Below, piece by piece: positions 13,350-21,909 of a DNA stretch of 21,909 bases; positions within the stretch are counted from its first letter, which is position 1; the number at the start of each line of letters is the position of its first letter. This DNA is from Acidobacteriaceae bacterium (GTDB lineage Bacteria; Acidobacteriota; Terriglobia; Terriglobales; Acidobacteriaceae), in assembly GCA_030040175.1 (NCBI GenBank), contig JASHUF010000561.1, positions 1 through 21,909 on the forward strand, read 5' to 3'. The notes below the pieces were generated by a model, which saw only the letters and a list, made by a program, of their open reading frames with translations, was not told where the DNA came from and searched no databases. The translations under genes and the position numbers were made by a program.

Positions 13350-14735
13350 TCAGTTGGCGCGCGCTTCGGCCGGCTTCGTCTCGGGAAGAAGGCGCCCGGG
13401 GAGGCGCAGCAGATTGGTCACGGCCTCGGCGCCCATGGGCCGGGCGTAGAAAAAGCCCTGCCCGTAGCGGCAGCCTATCTCTTCGAGCAGCCGTTGCTGC
13501 GCGCGCGTTTCAATGCCCTCGGCAACCACGTCCATGCCCATCACTCGCGCCAGCTCGAGAATGGTGCGCACAATCTGCAGCGGCTGCTCGCCCTGGGTGA
13601 TGCGGTTGATAAAGGAGCGGTCAATCTTGAGCACGTCGAAGGGAAACGAGTGCAGATGGTTGAGGGAGCTGTAGCCGGTGCCGAAGTCGTCCATGAGCAG
13701 GGAGACGCCGAGCTTGCGCAGGTGGCTGAGCACGTCGAGCGCCGTGGGCGTGTCCGGGATCAGGCTCGACTCCGTCATCTCCAGGCCCAGTTGCCCGCTG
13801 GAAATCCCGCCGCGCATCAGCAGCGCTTCCACATGATCGGCCAGCCCCTCGCGCGCGAACTGCGGGGCGGAGAGATTCACGCAGACGCGCACTGAATTCG
13901 GCGCCGGCAGCTCCCGGTTCCAATGCTGAATCTGGCGGCAGGCTTCGGCAAGAGCCCAGTCGCCGATGGGCAGGATCATTCCGCTCTCTTCGGCGGCGGG
14001 AATGAACGCAGCCGGCGCGAGCATTCCCCGCTCCGGATGCTGCCAGCGGATGAGGGCCTCGAGACCGACGATGCGGCGGGTGGTGATCTCCACCTCGGGC
14101 TGGTAATGGAGCACAAACTGGCGCTGTTCGAGGGCCGCGCGCAGGTCGGGCCTGCGCGGCCAGGTGTTTTCCGGGCTCTTCGCCGCGGGCACAGGCTGCG
14201 GCCCGCATGTGACTATGGTCCGGCGCAGGCGGCGCAGTTCCAGCTGGCCGGCTGCCATATCGGCCAGGCTTTCGAGCATGCGCAGCTCGTCCACCGCCAT
14301 CCTGCGGCGCGGCTGGCTGCCGAAGATGGTCAGCGCGCCGAGAATTCTGCCATCGCAGGAGCGCACCGGAGCGCTGGCAAACGATTGAATTTCGAGCCGC
14401 CGGCAGATGTAGCGGCGCGCCAGCGTGCCGGGATGCGTGGCGATGTTGGAGACCACTACCGGCCCATCCTCGGCCAGCACCATTTCGAGGATGGAGCCCT
14501 TGCGCGGCAGCTCCCGCACCGGCTCGCCCCAGGAGGACTTGATCCACACCCGGCTTACGTCGGCGAATCCGAGCAGCACGGTATCGGCGTGGAAGTATTC
14601 GGCCGCCAGCCGCGTGATGGCGTCGAAGGTCGGCTCCGGCGGCGAATCCAGGATGCCCGTGGCAGCCAGAGCCGCCAGCCGGGCTTCTTCCTGTTGACAA
14701 CAAAAATCCGTTTCTGCCAGCTCTGCGTGCGCCAT
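13350..14735 (-). CDS. GAF-EAL cyclic-di-GMP phosphodiesterase
   Basis: A 461-residue cytoplasmic signalling protein. The N-terminal GAF domain (about 25-170) is the presumed sensor. The C-terminal EAL domain (195-445) hydrolyses c-di-GMP to pGpG. EAL active-site motifs are all present: E-A-L at 226-228 (GLEALIRW), CVNLSAPQF at 285-293, EMTESS at 319-324, DDFGTGYSSL at 349-358, KIDRSFI at 370-376, EGIET at 406-410 and the GQGFFYARP end, so it should be active. There is no GGDEF domain. The GAF ligand is unknown. The start at 14735 has GGAG 5 nt upstream. The ribbon-helix-helix gene follows on the same strand. Confidence 0.92.
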   Translation of the reverse strand: MAHAELAETDFCCQQEEARLAALAATGILDSPPEPTFDAITRLAAEYFHADTVLLGFADVSRVWIKSSWGEPVRELPRKGSILEMVLAEDGPVVVSNIATHPGTLARRYICRRLEIQSFASAPVRSCDGRILGALTIFGSQPRRRMAVDELRMLESLADMAAGQLELRRLRRTIVTCGPQPVPAAKSPENTWPRRPDLRAALEQRQFVLHYQPEVEITTRRIVGLEALIRWQHPERGMLAPAAFIPAAEESGMILPIGDWALAEACRQIQHWNRELPAPNSVRVCVNLSAPQFAREGLADHVEALLMRGGISSGQLGLEMTESSLIPDTPTALDVLSHLRKLGVSLLMDDFGTGYSSLNHLHSFPFDVLKIDRSFINRITQGEQPLQIVRTILELARVMGMDVVAEGIETRAQQRLLEEIGCRYGQGFFYARPMGAEAVTNLLRLPGRLLPETKPAEARAN

Positions 14736-14993
14736 TTAGGCTCCGGGGTGCACAGTCAAGCGGCACCCTGATCTCAAGTCGAGGAACAACGCCACCGCCG
14801 CCGGTTGGATGCAGCTCTCTGGCTCCGGGACCGGGAACGCCGGCCAAAAGCGCACAAAATCTCCGCGCAACTTTTCCCCGTGCCCGTTTACCGAAAGGCC
14901 AAACCGGCTCGTCAATCCGCTTATCGGCATCGGTAATCTTCCGCGCGAGGTTACCCAAGGGTCACGGCCCGTTGGCGTGTCGCCGTCAGCCGA
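14736..14993. other. Spacer between GAF-EAL and oligopeptidase genes
   Basis: These 258 bases lie upstream of the GAF-EAL gene and downstream of the oligopeptidase stop (both minus). The ribosome site GGAG of the EAL gene is at the left end. I looked for a c-di-GMP riboswitch, promoter and terminator and saw none that is convincing; a weak GGTAA/TTACC hairpin is all that stands out. Confidence 0.4.
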
Positions 14994-17123
<2,130 letters not shown>

Positions 17124-17179
17124 GCGCCCCTCCCTGGTAACGAGCATATACGCCCGCTGCGGCCTTCCCGCTAAAATCG

Positions 17180-18823
17180 ATGCCAGTGGCCCGATCGCCC
17201 TCAACCCAGCCGCAGCGCGCGCCCTCGTGGTGGTCGCGCGGCCTCGGCGCCCTGCACCCCGCCCACGCCCACAGCATCTTTTCCGCCACCGTGGTGCTGA
17301 TGGTCTCCACCTTCTTGTCGCGCATCATCGGCCTGGCGCGAGTCAAATATATTGTCTGGCTCTTCGGCAGCGGCGTAGACGCCGACGCCTTCAACGCCGC
17401 CTTCGTCTTGCCCGACATGATCTCCTACTTCCTCGTCGGCGGCGCGGCTTCCATCACCTTCGTCACCATCCTTACACGCTACCGCGAAACCGGGCGCGAG
17501 GCCGAGGGCGAGCGCTCGCTTTCCGTGATCCTCACCACCATGGTCCTGGTGCTGGGCGCGGCCATTGTGCTCGGGGAGATCTTCGCGCCCTGGTACGTGC
17601 GCTGGTGGTTCAATGGATTCGACGCGCACAAAGCCGCCATTTGCGTAGAGCTCACGCGCATCCTGCTTCCCGCGCAGTTGTGCTTTTTCGCGGGCGGCGT
17701 CTTGGGCGCGGTGCTGCTGGTGCGCAAGCAGTTCACGGTGCAGGCCGTCTCCCCGCTGATCTACGGCCTCGGCACCATCGTGGGCGGCGTGCTGCTGGTA
17801 AAAAAAATCGGCGTCTCCTCGCTGGCCGTGGGCACGCTCGGCGGCGCCATCTGCGGGCCGTTTCTGCTCAACTGGATCTTCGCCCGGCGCGCCGGCGCGC
17901 GCTACCGCATGATTCTCGACTGGCACGACGAAGGGCTGCGCGAGTGGGTGCGGCTCTCGCTGCCGCTCATGGCCGGCGTCTCCCTGGTCACCGCAGACAA
18001 CTGGATCATCGCCCACTTTGCGTCCAAGATCGGCGGCGCGGTCAGCCTGATGAGCTACGCCAAGCAGCTCTTCACCGCGCCCATGGCCATGCTGGCGCAA
18101 GCGGCCGGCGCGGCTTCTCTGCCCTTCTTCGCCAGCCTGTGGACGCAGGACAAGCGCTACGAGTTCGCCACCGGCGTGGCCGACTCGGTTTCGCGCGTGG
18201 CCTCACTGGGGCTGCTCGTGGCCTCGATCATGATCACGCTCGGCCGGCCGGCCATCGATTTCGTCTTCAGCGGCGGGCGCTTCAGCGCCCACGGCGCCGC
18301 GCTCTGCGCCGCGTACTTTGCCATCTTCTCCATTTCGCTTTTTCTCTGGTCGGCGCAGGCCATCTACGCGCGCGCGTTCTATGCCGCAGGCAATACTTTC
18401 GTGCCCATGGTCGCGAGCACCCTCGTGACCCTGGTCTCGCTGCCCATTTATGACGTGCTCTACCGCGCGCAGGGCGCGGCCGGCTTGGCCGTCGCTTCAG
18501 ATATCGGCATTGCCATGCAGACCGTGGTCATCGCCGTGCTGCTGCACAAACGGCGCATGGTCTCGCTCGCCAGCCTGGATTACGCGGAGATGGGCCGGTG
18601 TCTGGCGGCCTCGCTTGCCGGCGGCGTTGCCGTGGCGCTGCTCGCGTGGGTGCTGGGTTGGCTCTTCGTTCACCTTTCCGGCGCGCACCTGCACCGCCAT
18701 CTTGAAGACCTGGTCATTCTCCTCGCCGGCTCCGCGCTCTGGCTCGCGCTGGCGAAATGGATCCTTGACAGGACAGGCTCCGCCCTGCCCCGCGTGGCCT
18801 TCAAGCGGCTGGGGCTGCGGTGA
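17180..18823 (+). CDS. murJ: Lipid II flippase MurJ (MviN family)
   Basis: This inner-membrane MOP-superfamily flippase moves lipid II to the periplasm for peptidoglycan synthesis. The 547 residues hold about 14 hydrophobic helices after a 30-residue polar N-terminus. Family features include TFLSRIIGLARVKYIVWLFG, the DAFNAAFVLPDMISYFLVGGAASITFVTIL block, and the FYAAGNTFVPM segment in the second half. The usual RLxxEGA stretch reads FLVGGAAS here, so the Glu typical of helix 2 is missing. TAAAAT (17172-17177) lies only 2 nt before the ATG at 17180; if that is the -10, the in-frame GTG at 17186 would be the first codon transcribed. It ends 6 nt from the converging fic gene. Confidence 0.88.
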   Translation: MPVARSPSTQPQRAPSWWSRGLGALHPAHAHSIFSATVVLMVSTFLSRIIGLARVKYIVWLFGSGVDADAFNAAFVLPDMISYFLVGGAASITFVTILTRYRETGREAEGERSLSVILTTMVLVLGAAIVLGEIFAPWYVRWWFNGFDAHKAAICVELTRILLPAQLCFFAGGVLGAVLLVRKQFTVQAVSPLIYGLGTIVGGVLLVKKIGVSSLAVGTLGGAICGPFLLNWIFARRAGARYRMILDWHDEGLREWVRLSLPLMAGVSLVTADNWIIAHFASKIGGAVSLMSYAKQLFTAPMAMLAQAAGAASLPFFASLWTQDKRYEFATGVADSVSRVASLGLLVASIMITLGRPAIDFVFSGGRFSAHGAALCAAYFAIFSISLFLWSAQAIYARAFYAAGNTFVPMVASTLVTLVSLPIYDVLYRAQGAAGLAVASDIGIAMQTVVIAVLLHKRRMVSLASLDYAEMGRCLAASLAGGVAVALLAWVLGWLFVHLSGAHLHRHLEDLVILLAGSALWLALAKWILDRTGSALPRVAFKRLGLR

Positions 18824-18829
18824 GCGCGG

Positions 18830-20029
18830 TTAGGGAAGGAATTTGAAGGTTTTCCCCTTCGGCATGGTCTTCATGCGGCGCAGGAATTCGCTTTCGTCGA
18901 TCATCTGCGGCCAATCCAAGTTGATGGTCACTGGCGCATGGTCGAAATCGTCGTGATCCCAGGGGACGTGGATCGCGCCAAGAATTTCCAATTGATTGAA
19001 ATCGCGAACCATAGCTTTCGATTCCCCTTTGATTGAGGCGAAAAGGCTCCTGATTCGCAGAAACAGATCCCTCATCTCGATACTCTCCTCCTCGAGCAGA
19101 ATCTTCAGGATCTCAATTTGCCTCGCCCCAATCACCCGCTTCCGCTTGGTCTTGAGCCTGCCAAACAGGCTATACATCGTGTCGCGGAACAGCGCTTTCT
19201 GCATCTGCTTGCGTATCTCGGTGGTTAGGGTTGCGCATTGCCGCTTGATGCCGCGCAGACCGAAGAGAAAAAAGGGAGTCAGTTCGTGCTCGGCGGCGCG
19301 AGTCTCACTCAGCGCGCGCAGGTATTGCGGTTTCTCGTCGTAATAGTAGTTCGACATCGCGATGAACGCCCGATCCGTCAGTCCGGCTCGTTGCAGAATC
19401 AGCGCCTCCGCCGCGCGCGCTGTTCGTCCATTGCCGTCAAGAAACGGATGCATGGCTGCGAGGTGGTAATGAAGCGCGAGCGCCTGAAGCAGCGGATCGA
19501 GCTCCGAGAACTCGGTCTGCAACGCGTTTAGCAGTTGTTCGAAAGCCTTTTCACACGCCGGCCCGCCCTCCGCTCCACGATGTTGTGGAATGCCAAAGGT
19601 AACGTTGTAATCGCGCCCACGCAGCACACCCGGAGGACAGTGATCGTCATCGCACCCAGTGACAATGCGGCGATGCACCTCGCGAATCAGGTCGGAAGAA
19701 ATCGGCCGATCCGCAGCGAGACCCGCGATCCAGCGGTACGTCTGCATGGCGCTATGCGCCTGCCGCTGCGAACGGGTGAGGAGCTCGGCCGGATCAACAT
19801 CCGGGCGGATGGCCTGGTCGAGTTCGCGCTCGGTAAAGTCGGCTCCTTCAATGCGGCTGGTACCGGCAACCTCGCGCTTAAGTTGGAGCTCCTGCAGCTT
19901 TTCAACCCAGCTTCGCTGGTAGGGCAGATTTTGCAAAACTTGGATCGCAGCCTTTGCCTCGACCAACGCGAGGTGGATCTTTCTTGAGTCGTAGAGCAAC
20001 CAACGCTGCGGCAATTCATAGCGGATCAT
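18830..20029 (-). CDS. Fic family protein, autoinhibited (class II type)
   Basis: A 399-residue protein predicted to transfer AMP (or a related group) from a nucleotide to target protein hydroxyls. The Fic active site HPFLDGNGR is complete at 194-202. An N-terminal inhibitory helix motif (S/T)xxxE(G/N) is present as TSRIEG at 57-62, whose Glu blocks ATP binding in class II Fic proteins, so no separate antitoxin is needed. A Fic_N-like region precedes it, and a C-terminal winged-helix-like part (about 297-355, RVIGARQIEILKILLEEESIEMRDL) follows. The target is unknown. Base composition is lower in GC than the flanks, and the leader is very AT-rich, suggesting transfer. The ATG at 20029 has no good ribosome site. 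Confidence 0.9.
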   Translation of the reverse strand: MIRYELPQRWLLYDSRKIHLALVEAKAAIQVLQNLPYQRSWVEKLQELQLKREVAGTSRIEGADFTERELDQAIRPDVDPAELLTRSQRQAHSAMQTYRWIAGLAADRPISSDLIREVHRRIVTGCDDDHCPPGVLRGRDYNVTFGIPQHRGAEGGPACEKAFEQLLNALQTEFSELDPLLQALALHYHLAAMHPFLDGNGRTARAAEALILQRAGLTDRAFIAMSNYYYDEKPQYLRALSETRAAEHELTPFFLFGLRGIKRQCATLTTEIRKQMQKALFRDTMYSLFGRLKTKRKRVIGARQIEILKILLEEESIEMRDLFLRIRSLFASIKGESKAMVRDFNQLEILGAIHVPWDHDDFDHAPVTINLDWPQMIDESEFLRRMKTMPKGKTFKFLP

Positions 20030-20150
20030 TTTTGTTCAATCTCTAATTCATTCTCTATCTCATTTCTGTTTCATATTCAACTCATTTTCAGATAACTTGT
20101 TTGATAACAATTAGATAAATAATTTATAATCAATGTCATATCCATTTCGT
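20030..20150 (-). promoter_or_regulatory. AT-rich leader of fic with phased repeats
   Basis: TCAT(T/A) occurs at 20048, 20060, 20071 and 20082, and GATAA(C/A) at 20091, 20103 and 20114, giving spacings of 11-12 bp within each set, about one helical turn. ATAAAT-A-ATTTAT (20115-20127) is a perfect inverted repeat. A weak minus promoter (TTGAAT, 17 bp, TAGAGA) lies inside. Regulator binding or DNA curvature is inferred. Confidence 0.45.
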
Positions 20151-20203
20151 CTGCAAGCTGAAGGGTCTTCGATGGTTTGATCGTTCCCTGAGGGCAAGCA
20201 GAC

Positions 20204-20230
20204 ACAAAACGCCCCCGGCTGGCGGGAGCG
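20204..20230 (-). terminator. Intrinsic terminator of the bactofilin gene
   Basis: Reading leftward, CGCTCCCG, loop CCAGC, CGGGGGCG (8-bp stem with one G-T) is followed by TTTTGTGTCT. It begins about 30 nt after the bactofilin stop codon. Confidence 0.75.
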
Positions 20231-20260
20231 CCTTGTACAGTTTGTCGGATTGGGCGTGCG

Positions 20261-20749
20261 TCAGGCCGTAGCCTTCGCCGGCTCCGGCACGGCGACCGGC
20301 GCGGCGGTTTTCGCATCCGGCTTGCGGATGTCGATGCCGCCCTTGAAGAACGCGCCGTCTTCAATGCTGATGCGCGCCGCGGCCACGTCGCCGTTCAGCG
20401 AGCCTTCGGCGCGGATGTCCACGCGGTCGGTGGCGGTGACGTTGCCCTTCACCTTGCCCAGCACCACGATTTCGCGCGCGCTGATGTTGGCCGACACCTG
20501 GCCGTTGCGGCCCACGGTGACGCGATTGCCCGGCAGGTTCAGGCTGCCTTCCACCTTGCCGTCGATATAGAGAGACTCCGATCCGGTGATCTCGCCCTTG
20601 ATGTACAACCCCTTGCCGATGGTTGCCTGCTCGCCGGCCACGGCCTGCGGCCGGGCTGGAACTTCCACCGGCGTGGGCTGCGGGGCGGCCCGCGGCGGCT
20701 CGGGAGTGGGTGCAGAGTTGACCGGTCCGGTCTGGCTGGGTTTCCACAT
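20261..20749 (-). CDS. Bactofilin family cytoskeletal protein
   Basis: About 162 residues from the ATG at 20749. A Pro/Ala-rich N-terminus (1-45, starting MWKPSQ) precedes the bactofilin beta-helix (about 45-145), with the repeating hydrophobic/Gly rungs TIGKGLYIKGEITG, LYIDGKVEGSL, VTVGRNGQVSANI, IVVLGKVKGNV and VDIRAEGSLNGDV. A Pro/Ala/Lys tail follows. Bactofilins polymerise without nucleotide into membrane-associated filaments that organise cell shape or envelope enzymes; the short N-terminus is the usual membrane contact. A TTG at 20758 with AGGA 7 nt upstream is a serious alternative start (three more residues). A promoter lies at 20924-20896 and a terminator follows the gene, so it is probably monocistronic. 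Confidence 0.9.
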   Translation of the reverse strand: MWKPSQTGPVNSAPTPEPPRAAPQPTPVEVPARPQAVAGEQATIGKGLYIKGEITGSESLYIDGKVEGSLNLPGNRVTVGRNGQVSANISAREIVVLGKVKGNVTATDRVDIRAEGSLNGDVAAARISIEDGAFFKGGIDIRKPDAKTAAPVAVPEPAKATA

Positions 20750-20895
20750 TGCGCTCAAGACGGTTTCCTTTTCTGTCCCACAGGGGGGACTGGGGGGATT
20801 TGCCAAGGCGATGGCCGATGGCCTGAGGTCTGAAATAAAAGTGCGGGCCGCCGTCCGGCTGGCCTTAAGTCCATCCCTCAGCGGCCACGGAAAAG

Positions 20896-20924
20896 AGTGT
20901 ATTCCATCCAGGTGCTTTCACCAA
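20896..20924 (-). promoter_or_regulatory. Promoter of bactofilin gene
   Basis: On the minus strand, TTGGTG (20924-20919), a 17-bp spacer and TACACT (20901-20896) give a plausible sigma70 promoter, with a start near 20889. Confidence 0.5.
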
Positions 20925-21066
20925 GATTGGCGTGTGCAAGTATTTTAGCCCGAACCCGGCCAACCGGCGAGAGGCGGGCGGAAGGACGCAGTGTGCCCTT
21001 TGTAACGCGCGTGCCTCGTGTCCGGACGCAATGGCGGACTCGGCGCGCCAAGCCGGAGGCATACCC

Positions 21067-21072
21067 TAATCT
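21067..21072 (+). promoter_or_regulatory. -10 element of RNase R gene, leaderless geometry
   Basis: TAATCT ends 6 nt before the ATG at 21079. The intervening GGTGGT is a poor and too-close ribosome site. The same hexamer serves the ribbon-helix-helix gene. Confidence 0.45.
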
Positions 21073-21078
21073 GGTGGT

Positions 21079-21909
21079 ATGACCGATCGCGAGCTTCTTG
21101 CGCGCATCGCGCGCTCGCCGGGCGGCAAGGCCGGCTACAAGCAACTGGTGCGCGAGCTGGGCCTGGGCGGCGGACGCGAGCGGCGGTTGCTGCTTGAGCA
21201 GTTGGCGCGGCTCACCGTAGCGGGCAGGCTCATGCAGCTCGACCGCGAAATGTGGAGCCTTCCCGGCGCGGCCGCCGGGCCGGGCGCGCGCAAGAACCTC
21301 GGCGGCAATCTGGCTGCGGGCCGGCTCGATCTGCATCGCGATGGCTTCGGGTTTGTGCGGCCGGATCGAAGACCCGCCGCAGCGGATGCGCGCCCGGCCG
21401 GAACGCAGGGAACCGCGGAAGACATCTTCATTCCGCCGGACGAGATCAACGGCGCCATGCAGGGCGACCAGGTGCTGGTGGAGCTCGATCCGCCCAAGCG
21501 CGACGGCCGCCGCCAGGGGCGCATCGCGCGTGTGCTCACGCGCCGCAATGCAACCGTGGTGGGCATTTTTCACTATGGGAAGTCGGATCGCGAGCAGGGC
21601 CATCGCGTGGTGCCCTTCGACGAGCGCATGACGCAACCGATCCTGATTCCCTTCGGCGCGGAGCAGCCGGACGAGAAAGATTCCGCAACTCCGCATCGCG
21701 TGCTGGGTTCCGAGGCGGGCTCTCGTTCAAAAAGCGGGAGCCTGGAAAACATCGTCGTCGATGTCGAGATCACAAGCTGGCCCACGGCCACGCGCCCTCC
21801 CATCGGCCGCGTAATCGAGGTTCTGGGCTCGCCGGACGACTTCGGCGTCGACGTCGAAATGATGATCCGCAAGCACCAGTTGCCGCGCGTCTTTCCCGAG
21901 GATGTGCTG
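21079..21909 (+). CDS. rnr: Ribonuclease R, N-terminal part (runs off the window)
   Basis: The first 277 codons of a 3'-5' exoribonuclease that degrades structured RNA; no stop before the window end. An N-terminal winged helix (about 1-62, LLARIARSPGGKAGYKQLVRELG) is followed by the cold-shock OB region (GRLDLHRDGFGFVRPD, then DIFIPPDEINGAMQGDQVLVEL). The second OB part contains VVGIF and VVPFDERMTQPILIPFG, then GRVIEVLGSPDDFGVDVEMMIRKHQLPRVFPEDVL, the typical lead into the RNB catalytic domain, which lies outside. A Ser/Ala/Gly-rich insertion separates the OB strands at about 210-225. The ATG is supported by the -10 at 21067. Divergent from the bactofilin gene. Confidence 0.93.
   Translation, partial: MTDRELLARIARSPGGKAGYKQLVRELGLGGGRERRLLLEQLARLTVAGRLMQLDREMWSLPGAAAGPGARKNLGGNLAAGRLDLHRDGFGFVRPDRRPAAADARPAGTQGTAEDIFIPPDEINGAMQGDQVLVELDPPKRDGRRQGRIARVLTRRNATVVGIFHYGKSDREQGHRVVPFDERMTQPILIPFGAEQPDEKDSATPHRVLGSEAGSRSKSGSLENIVVDVEITSWPTATRPPIGRVIEVLGSPDDFGVDVEMMIRKHQLPRVFPEDVL

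Larger units (their letters stand above)
20750..21078. other. Intergenic region between divergent bactofilin and RNase R genes
   Basis: These 329 bases hold the bactofilin promoter and its roughly 140-nt leader, two runs of six G separated by three bases (20783-20797), a tandem GATGGCC pair near 20815, and at the right end the RNase R -10 element. Short open frames cross it, but none looks coding. Confidence 0.45.

Noticed and set aside
14736..14993. Cyclic-di-GMP riboswitch upstream of the GAF-EAL gene
   Set aside because: The conserved core of the GEMM class was looked for on the minus strand and not found; only a weak hairpin is present.
18830..20260. Fic as half of a two-gene toxin-antitoxin pair
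   Set aside because: No small antitoxin frame flanks it, and the inhibitory TSRIEG motif is within the protein itself.
20783..20797. G-quadruplex from two G6 runs
   Set aside because: Only two long runs are present, so an intramolecular four-tract structure is not clearly possible.

Overview
The window looks like chromosomal DNA of a high-GC, Gram-negative-type free-living bacterium, most likely an Acidobacteriota of the Terriglobia/Acidobacteriaceae kind. The basis is folate-dependent TrmFO, a DUF6599-type exported protein, a bifunctional Rel, a bactofilin, a MurJ flippase, and intergenic palindromes and CAGGGAA-type heptads that I remember from acidobacterial genomes. That assignment is by memory and gene content, not by a search. 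There is no rRNA, CRISPR array, prophage or insertion sequence.

Layout from left to right. The 5' end of an exported protein (minus) leaves the window at base 1. A GNAT acetyltransferase and trmFO follow (plus), the latter carrying an in-frame palindromic insertion. Then come a DUF486 membrane protein (minus), an ICMT/PEMT-type methyltransferase and a DUF6599-like protein (plus), and an orphan consensus promoter pointing into the 3' end of a DUF2007/zinc-ribbon gene (minus). Next are a small membrane protein (minus), tRNA-Thr(CGU), a MerR-HTH/TPR protein and an AT-richer small membrane protein (plus). The middle holds rel (minus), an RlmI-like rRNA methyltransferase (plus), a ribbon-helix-helix protein and a GAF-EAL c-di-GMP phosphodiesterase (both minus), and a secreted prolyl oligopeptidase (minus). 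The right end holds murJ (plus), an autoinhibited Fic protein (minus) behind an AT-rich leader with phased repeats, a bactofilin (minus) with a clear terminator, and the N-terminal 277 codons of RNase R (plus).

Most genes are independent housekeeping units: RNA modification and decay (trmFO, rlmI, rnr, tRNA-Thr), stress and second-messenger signalling (rel, GAF-EAL), and envelope (murJ, bactofilin, oligopeptidase). I found no convincing new multi-gene defence or biosynthetic system. The more interesting signals lie outside the protein-coding calls: (i) five genes have a TAnnnT -10 element ending only 5-7 nt before the start codon, which predicts leaderless mRNAs; (ii) a palindromic element sits in frame inside trmFO; (iii) a TTGACA-17-TACTAT promoter has no gene but a stem-loop-rich downstream sequence antisense to the DUF2007 gene; (iv) two identical DnaA-box-like 9-mers lie 42 bp apart before the MerR/TPR gene; (v) helically phased TCAT/GATAA repeats lie in front of fic.
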